From Pandoraea terrae (GTDB lineage Bacteria; Pseudomonadota; Gammaproteobacteria; Burkholderiales; Burkholderiaceae), in NCBI RefSeq assembly GCF_902459695.1, contig NZ_CABPRZ010000016.1, positions 62,001-126,000 of the forward strand: a stretch of 64,000 nt of DNA. The letters are read 5' to 3'. How positions within the stretch are numbered: position 1 is the stretch's first letter; each line of letters begins with the position of its first letter. Made by a program: the position numbers and the translations under genes. Shown here piece by piece: positions 9,017 through 16,557 of the stretch. The notes under the pieces were generated by a model, which saw only the letters and a list, made by a program, of their open reading frames with translations, did no database searches and was not told the origin of the DNA.

Positions 9017-10639
9017 ATGCATTTTTTTTCGAATATGAAAATCGGCGTCCGCTTGGGTATCGGGTTCGGGCTTGTTCTATTACTGCTGGCCGCTTTGGTC
9101 GGGGTGGGGACGTCGAGCTTCGCCGGTGTCTCTGAAAATAGCCGCCAAGTCGCCGACCGTCAGATGAAGTTGGACGCGGCTCAAATCATCAACGCACGCA
9201 CCCGCGCGAATGCCAGAAATACCCTGGAACTCTTCATTGCGCCCGACAAGGGATACGTGACGAGGATTCACGAATCGATCAAGGACAACAAAAGGGCCAT
9301 AGATGCGGCCCTCGAAACGCTGGACCGACGGGTCGCATCGGCGCAAGGCAAGGCCCTGCTGGCAAAAATCAAGGAGACCCGCGCGCAGTATGTGGTGTCC
9401 TTCACCAAAGTCGGAAAGTTGCTGGACGATGGGCGGCAAGAAGAAGCGACCGAATTGGTGCGTAAAGAAACGCTACCCGCCCTGGATATATTGCAGGATC
9501 ACATCAGGGAGATGGTCGTACTGCAGCGGCAGCAAACGGCCATTGTCACCGCGCAGGCGGGCGGCGCCATCGACTCGGCGCGCAACCTGATGCTGGGGCT
9601 GGGGGTGAGCGCAATCCTGATAGGCATCGGCTTTGCCTGGTGGATTGCTCGTAGCATTACGCGGCCGTTGGGTGGGGCCGTACAAATGGCGCAGGCTGTC
9701 GCCGCCGGCGACCTCACCGGCTTGATTGACGTCACCTCGAAAGATGAAATCGGGTTGCTTATGCGAGCGCTCAATGAAATGCAAGACAGCCTGGTCCGCA
9801 CCGTGGGGAGGGTGCAGGAAGTCACCGGCACCGTTGTCACGGCCACCCAGCAGATCTCTGCCGGCAACACGGACCTGTCGGCGCGTACCGAGCAGCAAGC
9901 GGCTTCGCTCGAGGAAACCGCGTCCTCCATGGAAGAGCTGACGGCAACGGTCAAGCAGAACGCGGACAACGCGCGTCAGGCAAGCCAATTGGCGGTGAAC
10001 GCATCGGAGATCGCGGCGCGCGGCGGCGAAGTGGTCGGGCGTGTGGTGGGCACGATGCAGGGCATTTCCACGAGCTCGAACAAGATCGTCGACATCATCA
10101 GCGTGATCGACGGCATCGCCTTCCAGACGAACATCCTGGCGCTGAATGCGGCGGTGGAAGCGGCGCGGGCCGGCGAGCAGGGCCGAGGCTTTGCGGTGGT
10201 GGCGGGCGAAGTGCGCACGCTGGCGCAACGCAGCGCGGCGGCGGCCAAGGAAATCAAGGCGCTGATCGAAGACTCCGCGCACGAGGTCCAGGACGGCACG
10301 CAGCTGGTCGCGCAAGCCGGCCAGACGATGGAAGAGATCGTACAGGCGGTCAAGCGCGTGACGGACATCATGGGCGAGATCTCGGCGGCGTCGGCGGAGC
10401 AAAGCGGCGGCATCGAGCAGGTCAACCGCGCCGTGGCGCAGATGGACGAAGTGACGCAGCAAAACGCGGCGCTGGTCGAGGAAGCGGCAGCGGCGGCCGG
10501 TTCGCTTGAAGAGCAGGCCAGGCATTTGCGCGATGCCGTCGCGGTGTTCCGGCTAGATGCCGACGCAGCGTCGGCGCAATTCGGAGTGCACCGTTTCGAT
10601 GGGATGAACGCGGTTTTGCCGCGATCTCTCGCCTTGTAG
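9017..10639 (+). CDS. Methyl-accepting chemotaxis protein
   Basis: A 540-residue inner-membrane chemoreceptor. Transmembrane helix 1 spans about residues 10-30, a periplasmic four-helix-bundle (4HB_MCP type) sensor about 31-190, helix 2 about 191-210, a HAMP linker to about 263, and then the cytoplasmic coiled-coil signalling domain. The hairpin tip that contacts CheA/CheW is intact ([16 protein letters not shown] and [12 protein letters not shown]). Glu/Gln-rich methylation helices flank it. There is no C-terminal NWETF-type CheR tether. The ligand is not predictable. A GGGGAA ribosome-binding site precedes the ATG. The EAL protein lies 87 bases upstream on the same strand. Confidence 0.95.
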   Translation: MHFFSNMKIGVRLGIGFGLVLLLLAALVGVGTSSFAGVSENSRQVADRQMKLDAAQIINARTRANARNTLELFIAPDKGYVTRIHESIKDNKRAIDAALETLDRRVASAQGKALLAKIKETRAQYVVSFTKVGKLLDDGRQEEATELVRKETLPALDILQDHIREMVVLQRQQTAIVTAQAGGAIDSARNLMLGLGVSAILIGIGFAWWIARSITRPLGGAVQMAQAVAAGDLTGLIDVTSKDEIGLLMRALNEMQDSLVRTVGRVQEVTGTVVTATQQISAGNTDLSARTEQQAASLEETASSMEELTATVKQNADNARQASQLAVNASEIAARGGEVVGRVVGTMQGISTSSNKIVDIISVIDGIAFQTNILALNAAVEAARAGEQGRGFAVVAGEVRTLAQRSAAAAKEIKALIEDSAHEVQDGTQLVAQAGQTMEEIVQAVKRVTDIMGEISAASAEQSGGIEQVNRAVAQMDEVTQQNAALVEEAAAAAGSLEEQARHLRDAVAVFRLDADAASAQFGVHRFDGMNAVLPRSLAL

Positions 10640-10752
10640 CGTCAACGCAAACTTGCGATGATTCGGACTCATGATCGCGATTCGGTGTTTGCCGACAACG
10701 GCGAGGCCATGTTCAACGATATCGCGGAGACCCAGCTCAACGAGCCGGGTGG

Positions 10753-11424
10753 CTACGCAATACGGGCGAGCTCCAGCAGCATCGGGTTCTCAGCGCAATG
10801 CAGTGCCTTCACTTCCAGCGGAATGGCGATGTGTGCGCCGAACTTCTGGGCTTGCACGAACGCGCGGCCCGCAAGCGCCTCGCCCGAGATGCCGGTGGGG
10901 AAACCCAGGTAGTTCTCGATGCGCGCGCTTGCGCCGGCTTGCCCTCCCGGGGCGCGGCAATCGAACACGGTGACCGACAAACCCTCTGACGCCGCGTAGA
11001 CCGCGCTCGCCAGTCCGGCGGGGCCAGCGCCGACCACTGCGAGATCGTAGATATGGGTGGCGTCGAATTCCGGCAACAGCCCGAGGCATGACGCGAGCTG
11101 ACCGTGGTCAGGATTGCGCAGGATGCTGCCGTCGGGGCAGACAACCAGAGGGAAATCATCGCGCGTTGCCGTGATGCGCTCGAGCAGCGAGATCGCGTCC
11201 TGGTCGGTCTTGGCGTCGAGTGCGGTGTGCGGATGACCATTGCGGCGCAGGAAGCCTTGCAGCCCGAGCATTCCGGGCTCGCTACCACAGCCGATCAGAA
11301 TCGGGCCGCCACCGCCGTGCTCAATCAACGCGACGCGCCTCAGGATCAACGCTCGCATGATGCGCTCGCCCAGTTCGGCTTCGGCCACGAGCAGCGCGCG
11401 CAGTCCTTCCGGCGACGTGAAGCA
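10753..11424 (-). pseudogene. Truncated thioredoxin-reductase-like FAD oxidoreductase
   Basis: The sequence matches the centre of a ~550-residue family that carries a cyclic-nucleotide-binding domain, a glutaredoxin-like segment and a thioredoxin-reductase-type flavoprotein. Seen here are RIMRALILRRVALI, a GFLRRNGHP segment, and the FAD Rossmann motif VVGAGPAGLASAVYAASEGL with APGGQAG and IENYLGFPTG. The N-terminal cyclic-nucleotide domain is absent. The frame stops just after LEVKALHC, before the second dinucleotide-binding domain. Both ends are missing, so it cannot be a working reductase. Its 5' end abuts the 3' end of the transporter gene. Confidence 0.75.
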
Positions 11425-11426
11425 CA

Positions 11427-13043
11427 TCACTTGCGGGGCTGGATAGTCGCCAACGCGAGACCCGCTCCTGCGAACGCGCAAGCCGCGGACACCAGCGCGA
11501 CGGCGCGCAGCGCGTCAGCGATGGCGTCGGCTTCCGCCAGCGCCACGGGTGTCTGGGGCGGCGTATGGGCATCGCCGGCTGCCGCCCCGGCTTGTGCGTC
11601 CGGCTCCAGCAACTGCCCGGTCTGGCGTGCCTCCTGAGGAACGTGCAGTTCATCGAGCCGCACCGCCAGCGCCGCGTGGTGCGACCACACGAACACGATG
11701 CCGAGCACCGCAATCGCCAGCAGGCTCGCCACGCGTGCAACCGCGTTGTTGATGCCGGATGCGACGCCTGCGCGGTCGCCCGGCACCGAGCCCATCACAG
11801 TCGTCGTGAGTGGCGCGACGGTGATCGTCATGCCGAGCCCGAGCACGGCGAGCGCAGGGAAGAATCCGGCCCAATAGCTGCCGGGCACGAACGGCAATGC
11901 CAGCATCACGAACCCGATGCCGGCGACGCCCGGGCCAGCGCTCAACAGGACCCGCGAACCGAAGCGGCTCGTCAGGCCGCCGGTGAAGTGCGAAAGCAAG
12001 CCGATGGTGACCGGTACCGGCAGTAGCGCCGCGCCCGCTTCGGTTGCCGTGTAGCCATGTGCGCGGATCAGCGTGAAGGGCAGGAAGAACAGCGCGCCGC
12101 TCAGACCGAAGTAGAGCAGCAGCGTGACGACGTTGGCGCCGGTGAAATCGCGCGAGCGGAATACGTCGAGCGGCATCATGGGGTGACGGCTGTTCGCTTC
12201 GATCATCACGAATGCGGCCAGCACGATCACGCCGGCGCCGATCGCGCACAGTACGAGCGGATGGGCGAAGCCGCGCGCCGACGCCTCGGTCAGGCCATAG
12301 GTGAGGGCGGCGAGCCCCGCTGCCGCGCTCAGCGCGCCGGGCCAGTCCAACTGATGAGGCGCATCGAGCTTGTGGCTGTTCGGCACCGACGAAATCGCGA
12401 GCGCAATCGTCACTGCTGCAAGCGGGACGTTGAGGAAGAAGATCGCGCGCCACGACAACGCGTCGACGAGCAAGCCGCCCGCGACCGGCCCCACCGCCGA
12501 CGTGATCGCGCCGACGCCCGCCCAGGTGCCGATTGCCCGTCCGCGCGCCTCGCCTTCAAATACGGCGCCGATGATCGCGAGACTGCTGGGAACGAAGAGC
12601 GCCGCGCCAATGCCCTGTACCGCGCGCGCGGCGATCAACGAACCCGCGCTCGGCGCGAGCCCGCAGGCGGCCGACGCCAGCGTGAAGACCCCGATGCCCG
12701 TGATGAACACGGTGCGGCGGCCGAGCTTGTCGCCCATTGATCCGCCCACCAGCACGAGCGACCCGAGAAAGAGCAGGTAGGCGTTGACGATCCACTGCAT
12801 CGCAGCGACGCTCGCGCCGAGCTCGCGCTGAATGGCGGGCAGCGCGACATTGACGACGGAGCCGTCGATGAACGCCATACTCGAGCCGAGGATCGTCGCC
12901 GCGAGCGCAAGACGCTTGCGCCGGCACGGGCGGTCAACCGCGGTGGGCTGCGTGCGGATGACGAGCTCGTCGCACGGGCTCGCTTGCGCAGCGACGATGT
13001 GCGCGGTCTTTGGGGCGCTATCGAGAAGATCCGGGTTGGCCAA
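11427..13043 (-). CDS. DHA2-family (14-TMS) MFS drug/proton antiporter
   Basis: A multidrug exporter of the major facilitator superfamily. The N-terminal half shows the first helix with MAFIDGSVVNVALPAIQ, motif A (GDKLGRRT) and motif C (GPVAGGLL), and the hydrophobic pattern fits about 14 inner-membrane helices. I prefer the TTG at 13043 as start (538 residues). GGGAG lies 5 bases before it, and the longer open frame only runs into the abiEii gene. The last 26 bases of abiEii overlap this start. The cytoplasmic loop between the last helices is long and Ala/Pro/Gln-rich. The substrate is unknown. Confidence 0.85.
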   Translation of the reverse strand: MANPDLLDSAPKTAHIVAAQASPCDELVIRTQPTAVDRPCRRKRLALAATILGSSMAFIDGSVVNVALPAIQRELGASVAAMQWIVNAYLLFLGSLVLVGGSMGDKLGRRTVFITGIGVFTLASAACGLAPSAGSLIAARAVQGIGAALFVPSSLAIIGAVFEGEARGRAIGTWAGVGAITSAVGPVAGGLLVDALSWRAIFFLNVPLAAVTIALAISSVPNSHKLDAPHQLDWPGALSAAAGLAALTYGLTEASARGFAHPLVLCAIGAGVIVLAAFVMIEANSRHPMMPLDVFRSRDFTGANVVTLLLYFGLSGALFFLPFTLIRAHGYTATEAGAALLPVPVTIGLLSHFTGGLTSRFGSRVLLSAGPGVAGIGFVMLALPFVPGSYWAGFFPALAVLGLGMTITVAPLTTTVMGSVPGDRAGVASGINNAVARVASLLAIAVLGIVFVWSHHAALAVRLDELHVPQEARQTGQLLEPDAQAGAAAGDAHTPPQTPVALAEADAIADALRAVALVSAACAFAGAGLALATIQPRK

Positions 13044-14016
13044 GCTTGCTCCCGTGCGGGTCGATGGTGACAAGAGTTGGCAATGGCACCCGTGTTCGGA
13101 GCGCATCCTTCGCTGGCGACCACGGGCCGCCAGCGGACCAATATAGTGGGAGTGCCGCATCGGCGCTGGCCGAGTGCAGGACAGGCAGCAGGAAGGCGCG
13201 CACTGCAATGATAACTTCCTCAAGCGTCAGTTCTTGAAGTCTGTTCTTCTTCAAGAATGCCAGCCATTGTGTTTGCTTCTGCGCATCTTGGGCAAAAGCG
13301 TCCGTGAGACCGAAGGGAGCTTGCTGCGTCAATGCCGTCTTGCGACGATCAAACGTGCGCTGCGCGGCTTGGCGGAGGATGTCGCCGTCGAAGTCGGTGT
13401 GGCGAGCCAGTATCCAGAGATCAAAGTAATCCTTCATGCGACTGTTGGCGATGCCCAGCGATGACAACGCCTCGAACTTCTCTGCGACCACGGTGTAGCG
13501 TGGATAGGCGCGCAGCTTCGGTGCCGCGAACTCCGGCAGCATGACGGGGTACTCGACATCTTCAGGTCCCGGCGTGACGGCGTCGCCAAAGCCAATGTCG
13601 ATTTGGATCTGACAGCGTGCACTATCGATCATGCCGAGCAACATCACCCGCACACCGGCGTAGTTGGCCTCTTTGCGAATTTCGGCGGCGCGCACCGTGT
13701 CAGGTTGAAATGCCACACCATCACGGACTTCGATGCCACAGATCTCCTTGAAGATGCCCTCGAGGTGCGGCAACTCCGTCGCACCAAACCCCAAAAAGTC
13801 AGCATCCCGCGTCGGACGGTGCGGGATGTCGAACCACAGGTCGAACAGCAGCGCACCTTTCAGCAGGAACTGGTCAGCGTGGTTCGAGATGCTGATGCGA
13901 TACAGCAGGCGCTCAATGGCATAGCGCGTGAGTACCAGACTGAAATCCTGCTGGGTCTCGCGTGCGCGATTGAGCAGCCGGGCACGTACGGAGGCTGCCA
14001 CGTTGCGATCGTTCAT
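13018..14016 (-). CDS. abiEii: AbiEii-type toxin (nucleotidyltransferase)
   Basis: The toxin of a type IV toxin-antitoxin, abortive-infection system. Its start (MNDRN) overlaps the antitoxin stop as ATGA, so the two are translationally coupled. The nucleotidyltransferase signature is intact: LLKGALLF (Lys ~53) and the acidic pair in RDADFLGF (~70-73). The later YVMLPEF...KLRAYPRYTVVAEKFEAL and KDYFDLWIL blocks are typical of the family. Members of this family inhibit growth by nucleotidyl transfer to RNA. About 40 residues at the C-terminus, from SASADAALPLYW on, do not look like AbiEii. They appear to be read-through into the leader of the transporter gene. Confidence 0.88.
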   Translation of the reverse strand: MNDRNVAASVRARLLNRARETQQDFSLVLTRYAIERLLYRISISNHADQFLLKGALLFDLWFDIPHRPTRDADFLGFGATELPHLEGIFKEICGIEVRDGVAFQPDTVRAAEIRKEANYAGVRVMLLGMIDSARCQIQIDIGFGDAVTPGPEDVEYPVMLPEFAAPKLRAYPRYTVVAEKFEALSSLGIANSRMKDYFDLWILARHTDFDGDILRQAAQRTFDRRKTALTQQAPFGLTDAFAQDAQKQTQWLAFLKKNRLQELTLEEVIIAVRAFLLPVLHSASADAALPLYWSAGGPWSPAKDALRTRVPLPTLVTIDPHGSKLGQPGSSR

Positions 14017-14612
14017 GACAGACTCTCCATGTAGGGACGCATGACATTGGCCACCCGGCACAGGGTGGCGTAACGCCAGAGATCATCCATGCGGACCCGT
14101 TTGGCGTGCCAAGCCTCCTGCAGTGCCTCCAGCGCCACATCAAGGCCGATCTTGTTGCGGAATTTGAAGCAGTCGGCCACGGTGCGGGCGACGCTGGTCA
14201 CGCGGACCGTCACGCCATCGACCTGGTGTTCTTCGATACCATCGGTCAGCGAAGATCCCGAAAACCGTACGATGCGCAGTGGCGGGTACTCCAGCTTTGG
14301 CGCCCGCGCTTTGTTGGGAATGCCCAGCCAAACCTCGAACGGCGACTGCGTGGTGAGGTCGTGCACGCGGAGCGCCGACAGCAGGCAGACGATGGCATGC
14401 GGATGCTTGCGTGCTACTTCGGCCAAAGAGCCATGCTCCGACACCGGGCGGTCAGGAATCGCGTACAGACCTCGACCGATGCGAGTGAGCAGGCCCTGCC
14501 GAACCAAACGTGTGAGCGCAACACGAGGCAGCCCTTGCGCGACGAGGTCGCGCGGGCGGAGGAGTCCCAGCGTGCGGGCCAGGTCCAGGATGTGTTGGTG
14601 GCTGTTCTCCAT
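14013..14612 (-). CDS. abiEi: AbiEi-type antitoxin / autorepressor
   Basis: A 199-residue antitoxin starting at MENSHQHILDLAR. An N-terminal winged-helix domain (GLLRPRDLVAQGLPRVALTRLVRQGLLTRIGRGLYA is the family pattern, seen over residues ~13-47) binds DNA. The C-terminal domain contains LLSALRVHDLTTQ, FEVWLGIP and RTVADCFKFRNKIG. In characterised AbiE systems AbiEi neutralises AbiEii and represses its own promoter by binding inverted repeats. A matching inverted repeat lies just upstream at 14631-14660. The open frame continues upstream without a stop because it is fused by chance to an integrase fragment. Confidence 0.9.
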   Translation of the reverse strand: MENSHQHILDLARTLGLLRPRDLVAQGLPRVALTRLVRQGLLTRIGRGLYAIPDRPVSEHGSLAEVARKHPHAIVCLLSALRVHDLTTQSPFEVWLGIPNKARAPKLEYPPLRIVRFSGSSLTDGIEEHQVDGVTVRVTSVARTVADCFKFRNKIGLDVALEALQEAWHAKRVRMDDLWRYATLCRVANVMRPYMESLS

Positions 14613-14630
14613 GCGAAATGATGTTCCGAT

Positions 14631-14660
14631 ATGTCGGTGATTGTCAATTATAACCGACAT
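14631..14660 (-). promoter_or_regulatory. abiE promoter and AbiEi operator (inverted repeat)
   Basis: Perfect 8-base arms ATGTCGGT (14631-14638) and ACCGACAT (14653-14660) are separated by 14 bases, so their centres are two helical turns apart. A perfect TATAAT -10 box on the minus strand (14652-14647) sits directly between them, about 35 bases before the abiEi start. Binding of AbiEi to the arms would block RNA polymerase. The -35 is weak. Confidence 0.7.
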
Positions 14661-14709
14661 AATGGAACTTGCTGGGTGAAGTGCCACAGAGGATCGTTCC
14701 CTCTGCCTA

Positions 14710-14734
14710 AACGCCGAGCGAGAGGCGTTTTTTT
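14710..14734 (+). terminator. Rho-independent terminator
   Basis: Stem AACGCC / GGCGTT with an 8-base loop is followed by seven T residues reading rightward. No plus-strand gene directly upstream needs it, so it may be a leftover from DNA lost at this junction. Confidence 0.5.
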
Positions 14735-14876
14735 CCTTGCCCGCGAACCGGTATTTGAAGCGCCACCACTTACCCCCTTTGGGGGAGATCTCGATATACA
14801 GCCTGGCCGCGTCGGTTATCCGGACAGGCTCGTCAGAAGGCGTTGCGTTGCGCAGTGCAGTGTCGGTAAGTGTCAT
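14730..14876 (-). pseudogene. 5' fragment of a P4-type tyrosine integrase gene
   Basis: From ATG 14876 the frame reads like the N-terminal DUF4102 arm-binding domain of P4-family integrases: MTLTDTALRNATPSDEPVR, LYIEISPKGGKWWRFKYRF, then GKEK. The similarity stops after about 49 residues and all catalytic residues are gone. The fragment resembles the start of the intact integrase at 29179 (MALTDVQVRAA..., YWRLKYRFGGKEK) but is clearly a different protein. It marks an older element whose body was deleted or replaced where the AbiE module now lies. Confidence 0.8.
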
Positions 14877-14877
14877 T

Positions 14878-14961
14878 GGGGGCAACTGTTTTCGGCAGAA
14901 GCAAAATGCCCCCAGAGTTGCCCCCGAGTTGCCCCCGAGTTGCCCCGAGTTGCCCCTGATG
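14878..14961. repeat. Integrase-promoter repeats, GTTGCCCCC type
   Basis: Four direct copies of AGTTGCCCC(C) lie at about 14916-14956, preceded by a partial ATGCCCCC at 14906. One inverted copy (GGGGGCAACT, 14878-14887) lies at the start of the integrase fragment. The layout matches that upstream of the intact integrase at 29242-29302. These are probably arm-type or regulatory binding sites. Confidence 0.6.
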
Positions 14962-14996
14962 TCGTTGGGTTTCGTTGGACAACACTGTACAACAAA

Positions 14997-15028
14997 AAAC
15001 CCGCGTAGCCAGAGCTGACGCGGGTTTT
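14997..15028. terminator. Bidirectional terminator
   Basis: Arms AAACCCGCGT (14997-15006) and ACGCGGGTTT (15018-15027) enclose an 11-base loop. A runs precede it and T residues follow it, so it can act on either strand. Confidence 0.65.
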
Positions 15029-15060
15029 AGGACAACTTTGGACAATCTTGGACTGAATAT

Positions 15061-15079
15061 TGGTGGGGCGGCGTCAATC
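15061..15079. other. Candidate degenerate ssrA-type attachment site
   Basis: TGGTGGGGCGGCGTCAATC resembles the ssrA 3' end on the plus strand at 29407 (TGGTGGAGGCGGCGGGAATC), with one gap and two mismatches. It lies next to a terminator in the same arrangement as at the ssrA end. It may be the other end of the integrated element, or chance. Confidence 0.3.
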
Positions 15080-15134
15080 TCATTGTGGCTGGAAAGCTTT
15101 ATTGTTGCTTGTTCTGTGACTTTTGGAATTCAGA

Positions 15135-15169
15135 AGTACCCCCAAAAGTACCCCCAGAATACTACCCCC
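15135..15169. repeat. Orphan integrase-promoter repeats, AGTACCCCC type
   Basis: Two exact AGTACCCCC copies (15135-15143, 15147-15155) and one ACTACCCCC (15161-15169) are found here. The same unit occurs upstream of the intact integrase at 29.3 kb. No integrase sequence is attached here, so it is likely a scar of a further element. Confidence 0.5.
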
Positions 15170-15610
15170 GATGTGTCCCAAGTGGGCGGCGCTTTTTCTG
15201 TAGGCGGGCGGACATCGGAATTGTTGCCTTCCCGGCCCGCGCTCCCTGCGAAGCGGGGCTGCCCCAGAATTCCTGACCAGACCCCCGGGTGGGGGCAAAA
15301 CGCGTCCCTGCGCGGGTGAAGGTGTTCGCGCCCTGTGGTGGATGGGGCGGGGCTATTTCTAGCGCGAGAAATGCCCCACGGCCTTGCGCTGCTCTGTCGG
15401 CCCGACACATTCCGATTCTTCCTGCCCACACGACCCTTCGAGCAGCCCGCGCCGTCCATTGATCTGCTGAACTCTCGGTACCCGCAGCAACGCTCACCGC
15501 TTCAACGCTACTCGACGCCATCCCGTCTCGGTCAGCACCAAGCCGCCATGCCAAGCGTGTGTGGCATAAGCCGTCCACATGAAATGACCTTAACCATCCG
15601 TCTGTCTCCT
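15170..15610. other. Gene-poor stretch
   Basis: About 440 bases without a convincing gene. A minus-strand frame at 15130-15459 is Arg/Gly/Pro-rich and could be a short element-borne peptide. It has no clear ribosome-binding site and I do not count it as a gene. Confidence 0.4.
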
Positions 15611-16189
15611 TTATTGCTGACCTGCGAGTAATCCGCCTTGCATGCAAGTTTTATGCGTGACAGAGTAGGCGTGCGACTCGTCCACGTTGCGCCAGCCTGG
15701 GCTGGTGTATACAGCATTGACGAGCGCAATATCGGCTTTGCGCATGGCTGGCGTGGCATTGCTACGCGCAATCAGTTCAAGCTCATGAGATTCCGGCGTC
15801 CCTTCGTCACGCGCCTTGACAAACAGCGCGGCTAATTTAGCGAGATTGTCACAAACTGCGGCCTTGTTGCCTTGAAACGGTTGCGGTGCAGGTGCGCCGG
15901 TCGGGTCCGCACCGGCCCAAGTGATACTCAATTTCCCGTCGGCTGACCGCTTCCAGCACCCCATTGCCGTTACCTGACCATTTGGCGCAATGTATTGGAC
16001 GACGCGACCTGGCATGTCAGGAACGGGGTATCCAACGCTCGCCGCGTCACTGCAACCCATTTCCATGTGCAGGATTTCATGGCCGCCATTCGGTGTTCCA
16101 ATGGCTCGCGTGTCTTCGGCGTGTGCGGACGTCGCGGAGACGGCGGTGAACGTCGTAAGTACTGCAGCCATTTTAAGCATATTTTTCAT
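15611..16189 (-). CDS. Exported protein of unknown function (192 aa)
   Basis: Translation from ATG 16189 gives a clear signal peptide (MKNMLKMAAVLTT... ending SAHA). The mature part has a GGHEILHMEMGCSD segment, four Cys residues and a GCWKRSADGKLSITWAG block. It is likely periplasmic. No family is recognised. It follows two tiny overlapping ORFs (16331-16414 and 16206-16334) on the same strand with a 16-base gap, which looks like a small three-gene operon within the integrated element. Confidence 0.6.
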   Translation of the reverse strand: MKNMLKMAAVLTTFTAVSATSAHAEDTRAIGTPNGGHEILHMEMGCSDAASVGYPVPDMPGRVVQYIAPNGQVTAMGCWKRSADGKLSITWAGADPTGAPAPQPFQGNKAAVCDNLAKLAALFVKARDEGTPESHELELIARSNATPAMRKADIALVNAVYTSPGWRNVDESHAYSVTHKTCMQGGLLAGQQ

Positions 16190-16205
16190 ATCCTGTTTTG
16201 CGTTT

Positions 16206-16334
16206 CTAAAGTCGGTCTGCCTGAGCCAGTTTGATATTCGACAAGGGCCGTCGGTTCGCTGCTCGCTCGGAATCCGCAACGGCACGCGCGATTGTCGCGT
16301 CGAGTTTGTCCAGCTCGTTCCCGTTGATCGTCAT
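16206..16334 (-). CDS. Small soluble protein (42 aa)
   Basis: The frame reads MTINGNELDKLDATIARAVA and ends AQADRL. GGGAG lies 5 bases before the ATG. The start overlaps the stop of the preceding 27-codon ORF as ATGA. The peptide is charged and probably one helix. No family is recognised. The coupled start and the position in front of an exported-protein gene favour a real gene. Confidence 0.45.
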   Translation of the reverse strand: MTINGNELDKLDATIARAVADSERAANRRPLSNIKLAQADRL

Positions 16335-16414
16335 GATTGCTCCCGTGCTGGCGGCCATTGGTGGGCCGCGTAACCCGCTATCAGCAAAGCCACTACAGCA
16401 ATCATCTTTTTCAT
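16331..16414 (-). CDS. Small membrane or exported peptide (27 aa)
   Basis: The frame reads MKKMIAVVALLIAGYAAHQW and ends PPAREQS. It has a Lys-rich N-terminus and one hydrophobic segment, so it could be a single-span membrane peptide or a very short signal sequence. GAGG lies 7 bases before the ATG. Its stop overlaps the next start (ATGA). It resembles the tiny membrane peptides often found in mobile elements, but I cannot assign a family. Confidence 0.45.
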   Translation of the reverse strand: MKKMIAVVALLIAGYAAHQWPPAREQS

Positions 16415-16557
16415 GGGGTCGCCTCAGAGTTCTGATTTCTCGTCCGTCAGCGCTAAAGAAAAGTCTCTGATTCCATTGATTCTGCGACGCGGCTATCGTG
16501 CTTTGATTTCCGAATTATGGGGTAACCCCAGCCACAAACCCGCCCGACCTGAACGGC
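16415..16557. promoter_or_regulatory. Upstream region with a 13-base palindrome
   Basis: The gap holds TGGGGTAACCCCA at 16518-16530, a perfect odd palindrome that could be a regulator site or weak hairpin 27 bases past the lipoprotein stop. No gene is seen. Confidence 0.25.

Noticed and set aside
9473-10525. A 350-codon minus-strand frame in the chemoreceptor gene
   Set aside because: It is a shadow of the repetitive coiled-coil coding sequence, rich in Arg/His/Leu.
14906-14961. Regular GTTGCCCCC repeats considered as a CRISPR array
   Set aside because: Units are about 10 bases with no unique spacers and no cas genes; they fit integrase-promoter repeats.
15130-15459. A minus-strand frame (109 codons) upstream of the orphan repeats
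   Set aside because: No clear ribosome-binding site, low-complexity composition, and its 3' part runs through the repeats. It may be a short element peptide but evidence is insufficient.
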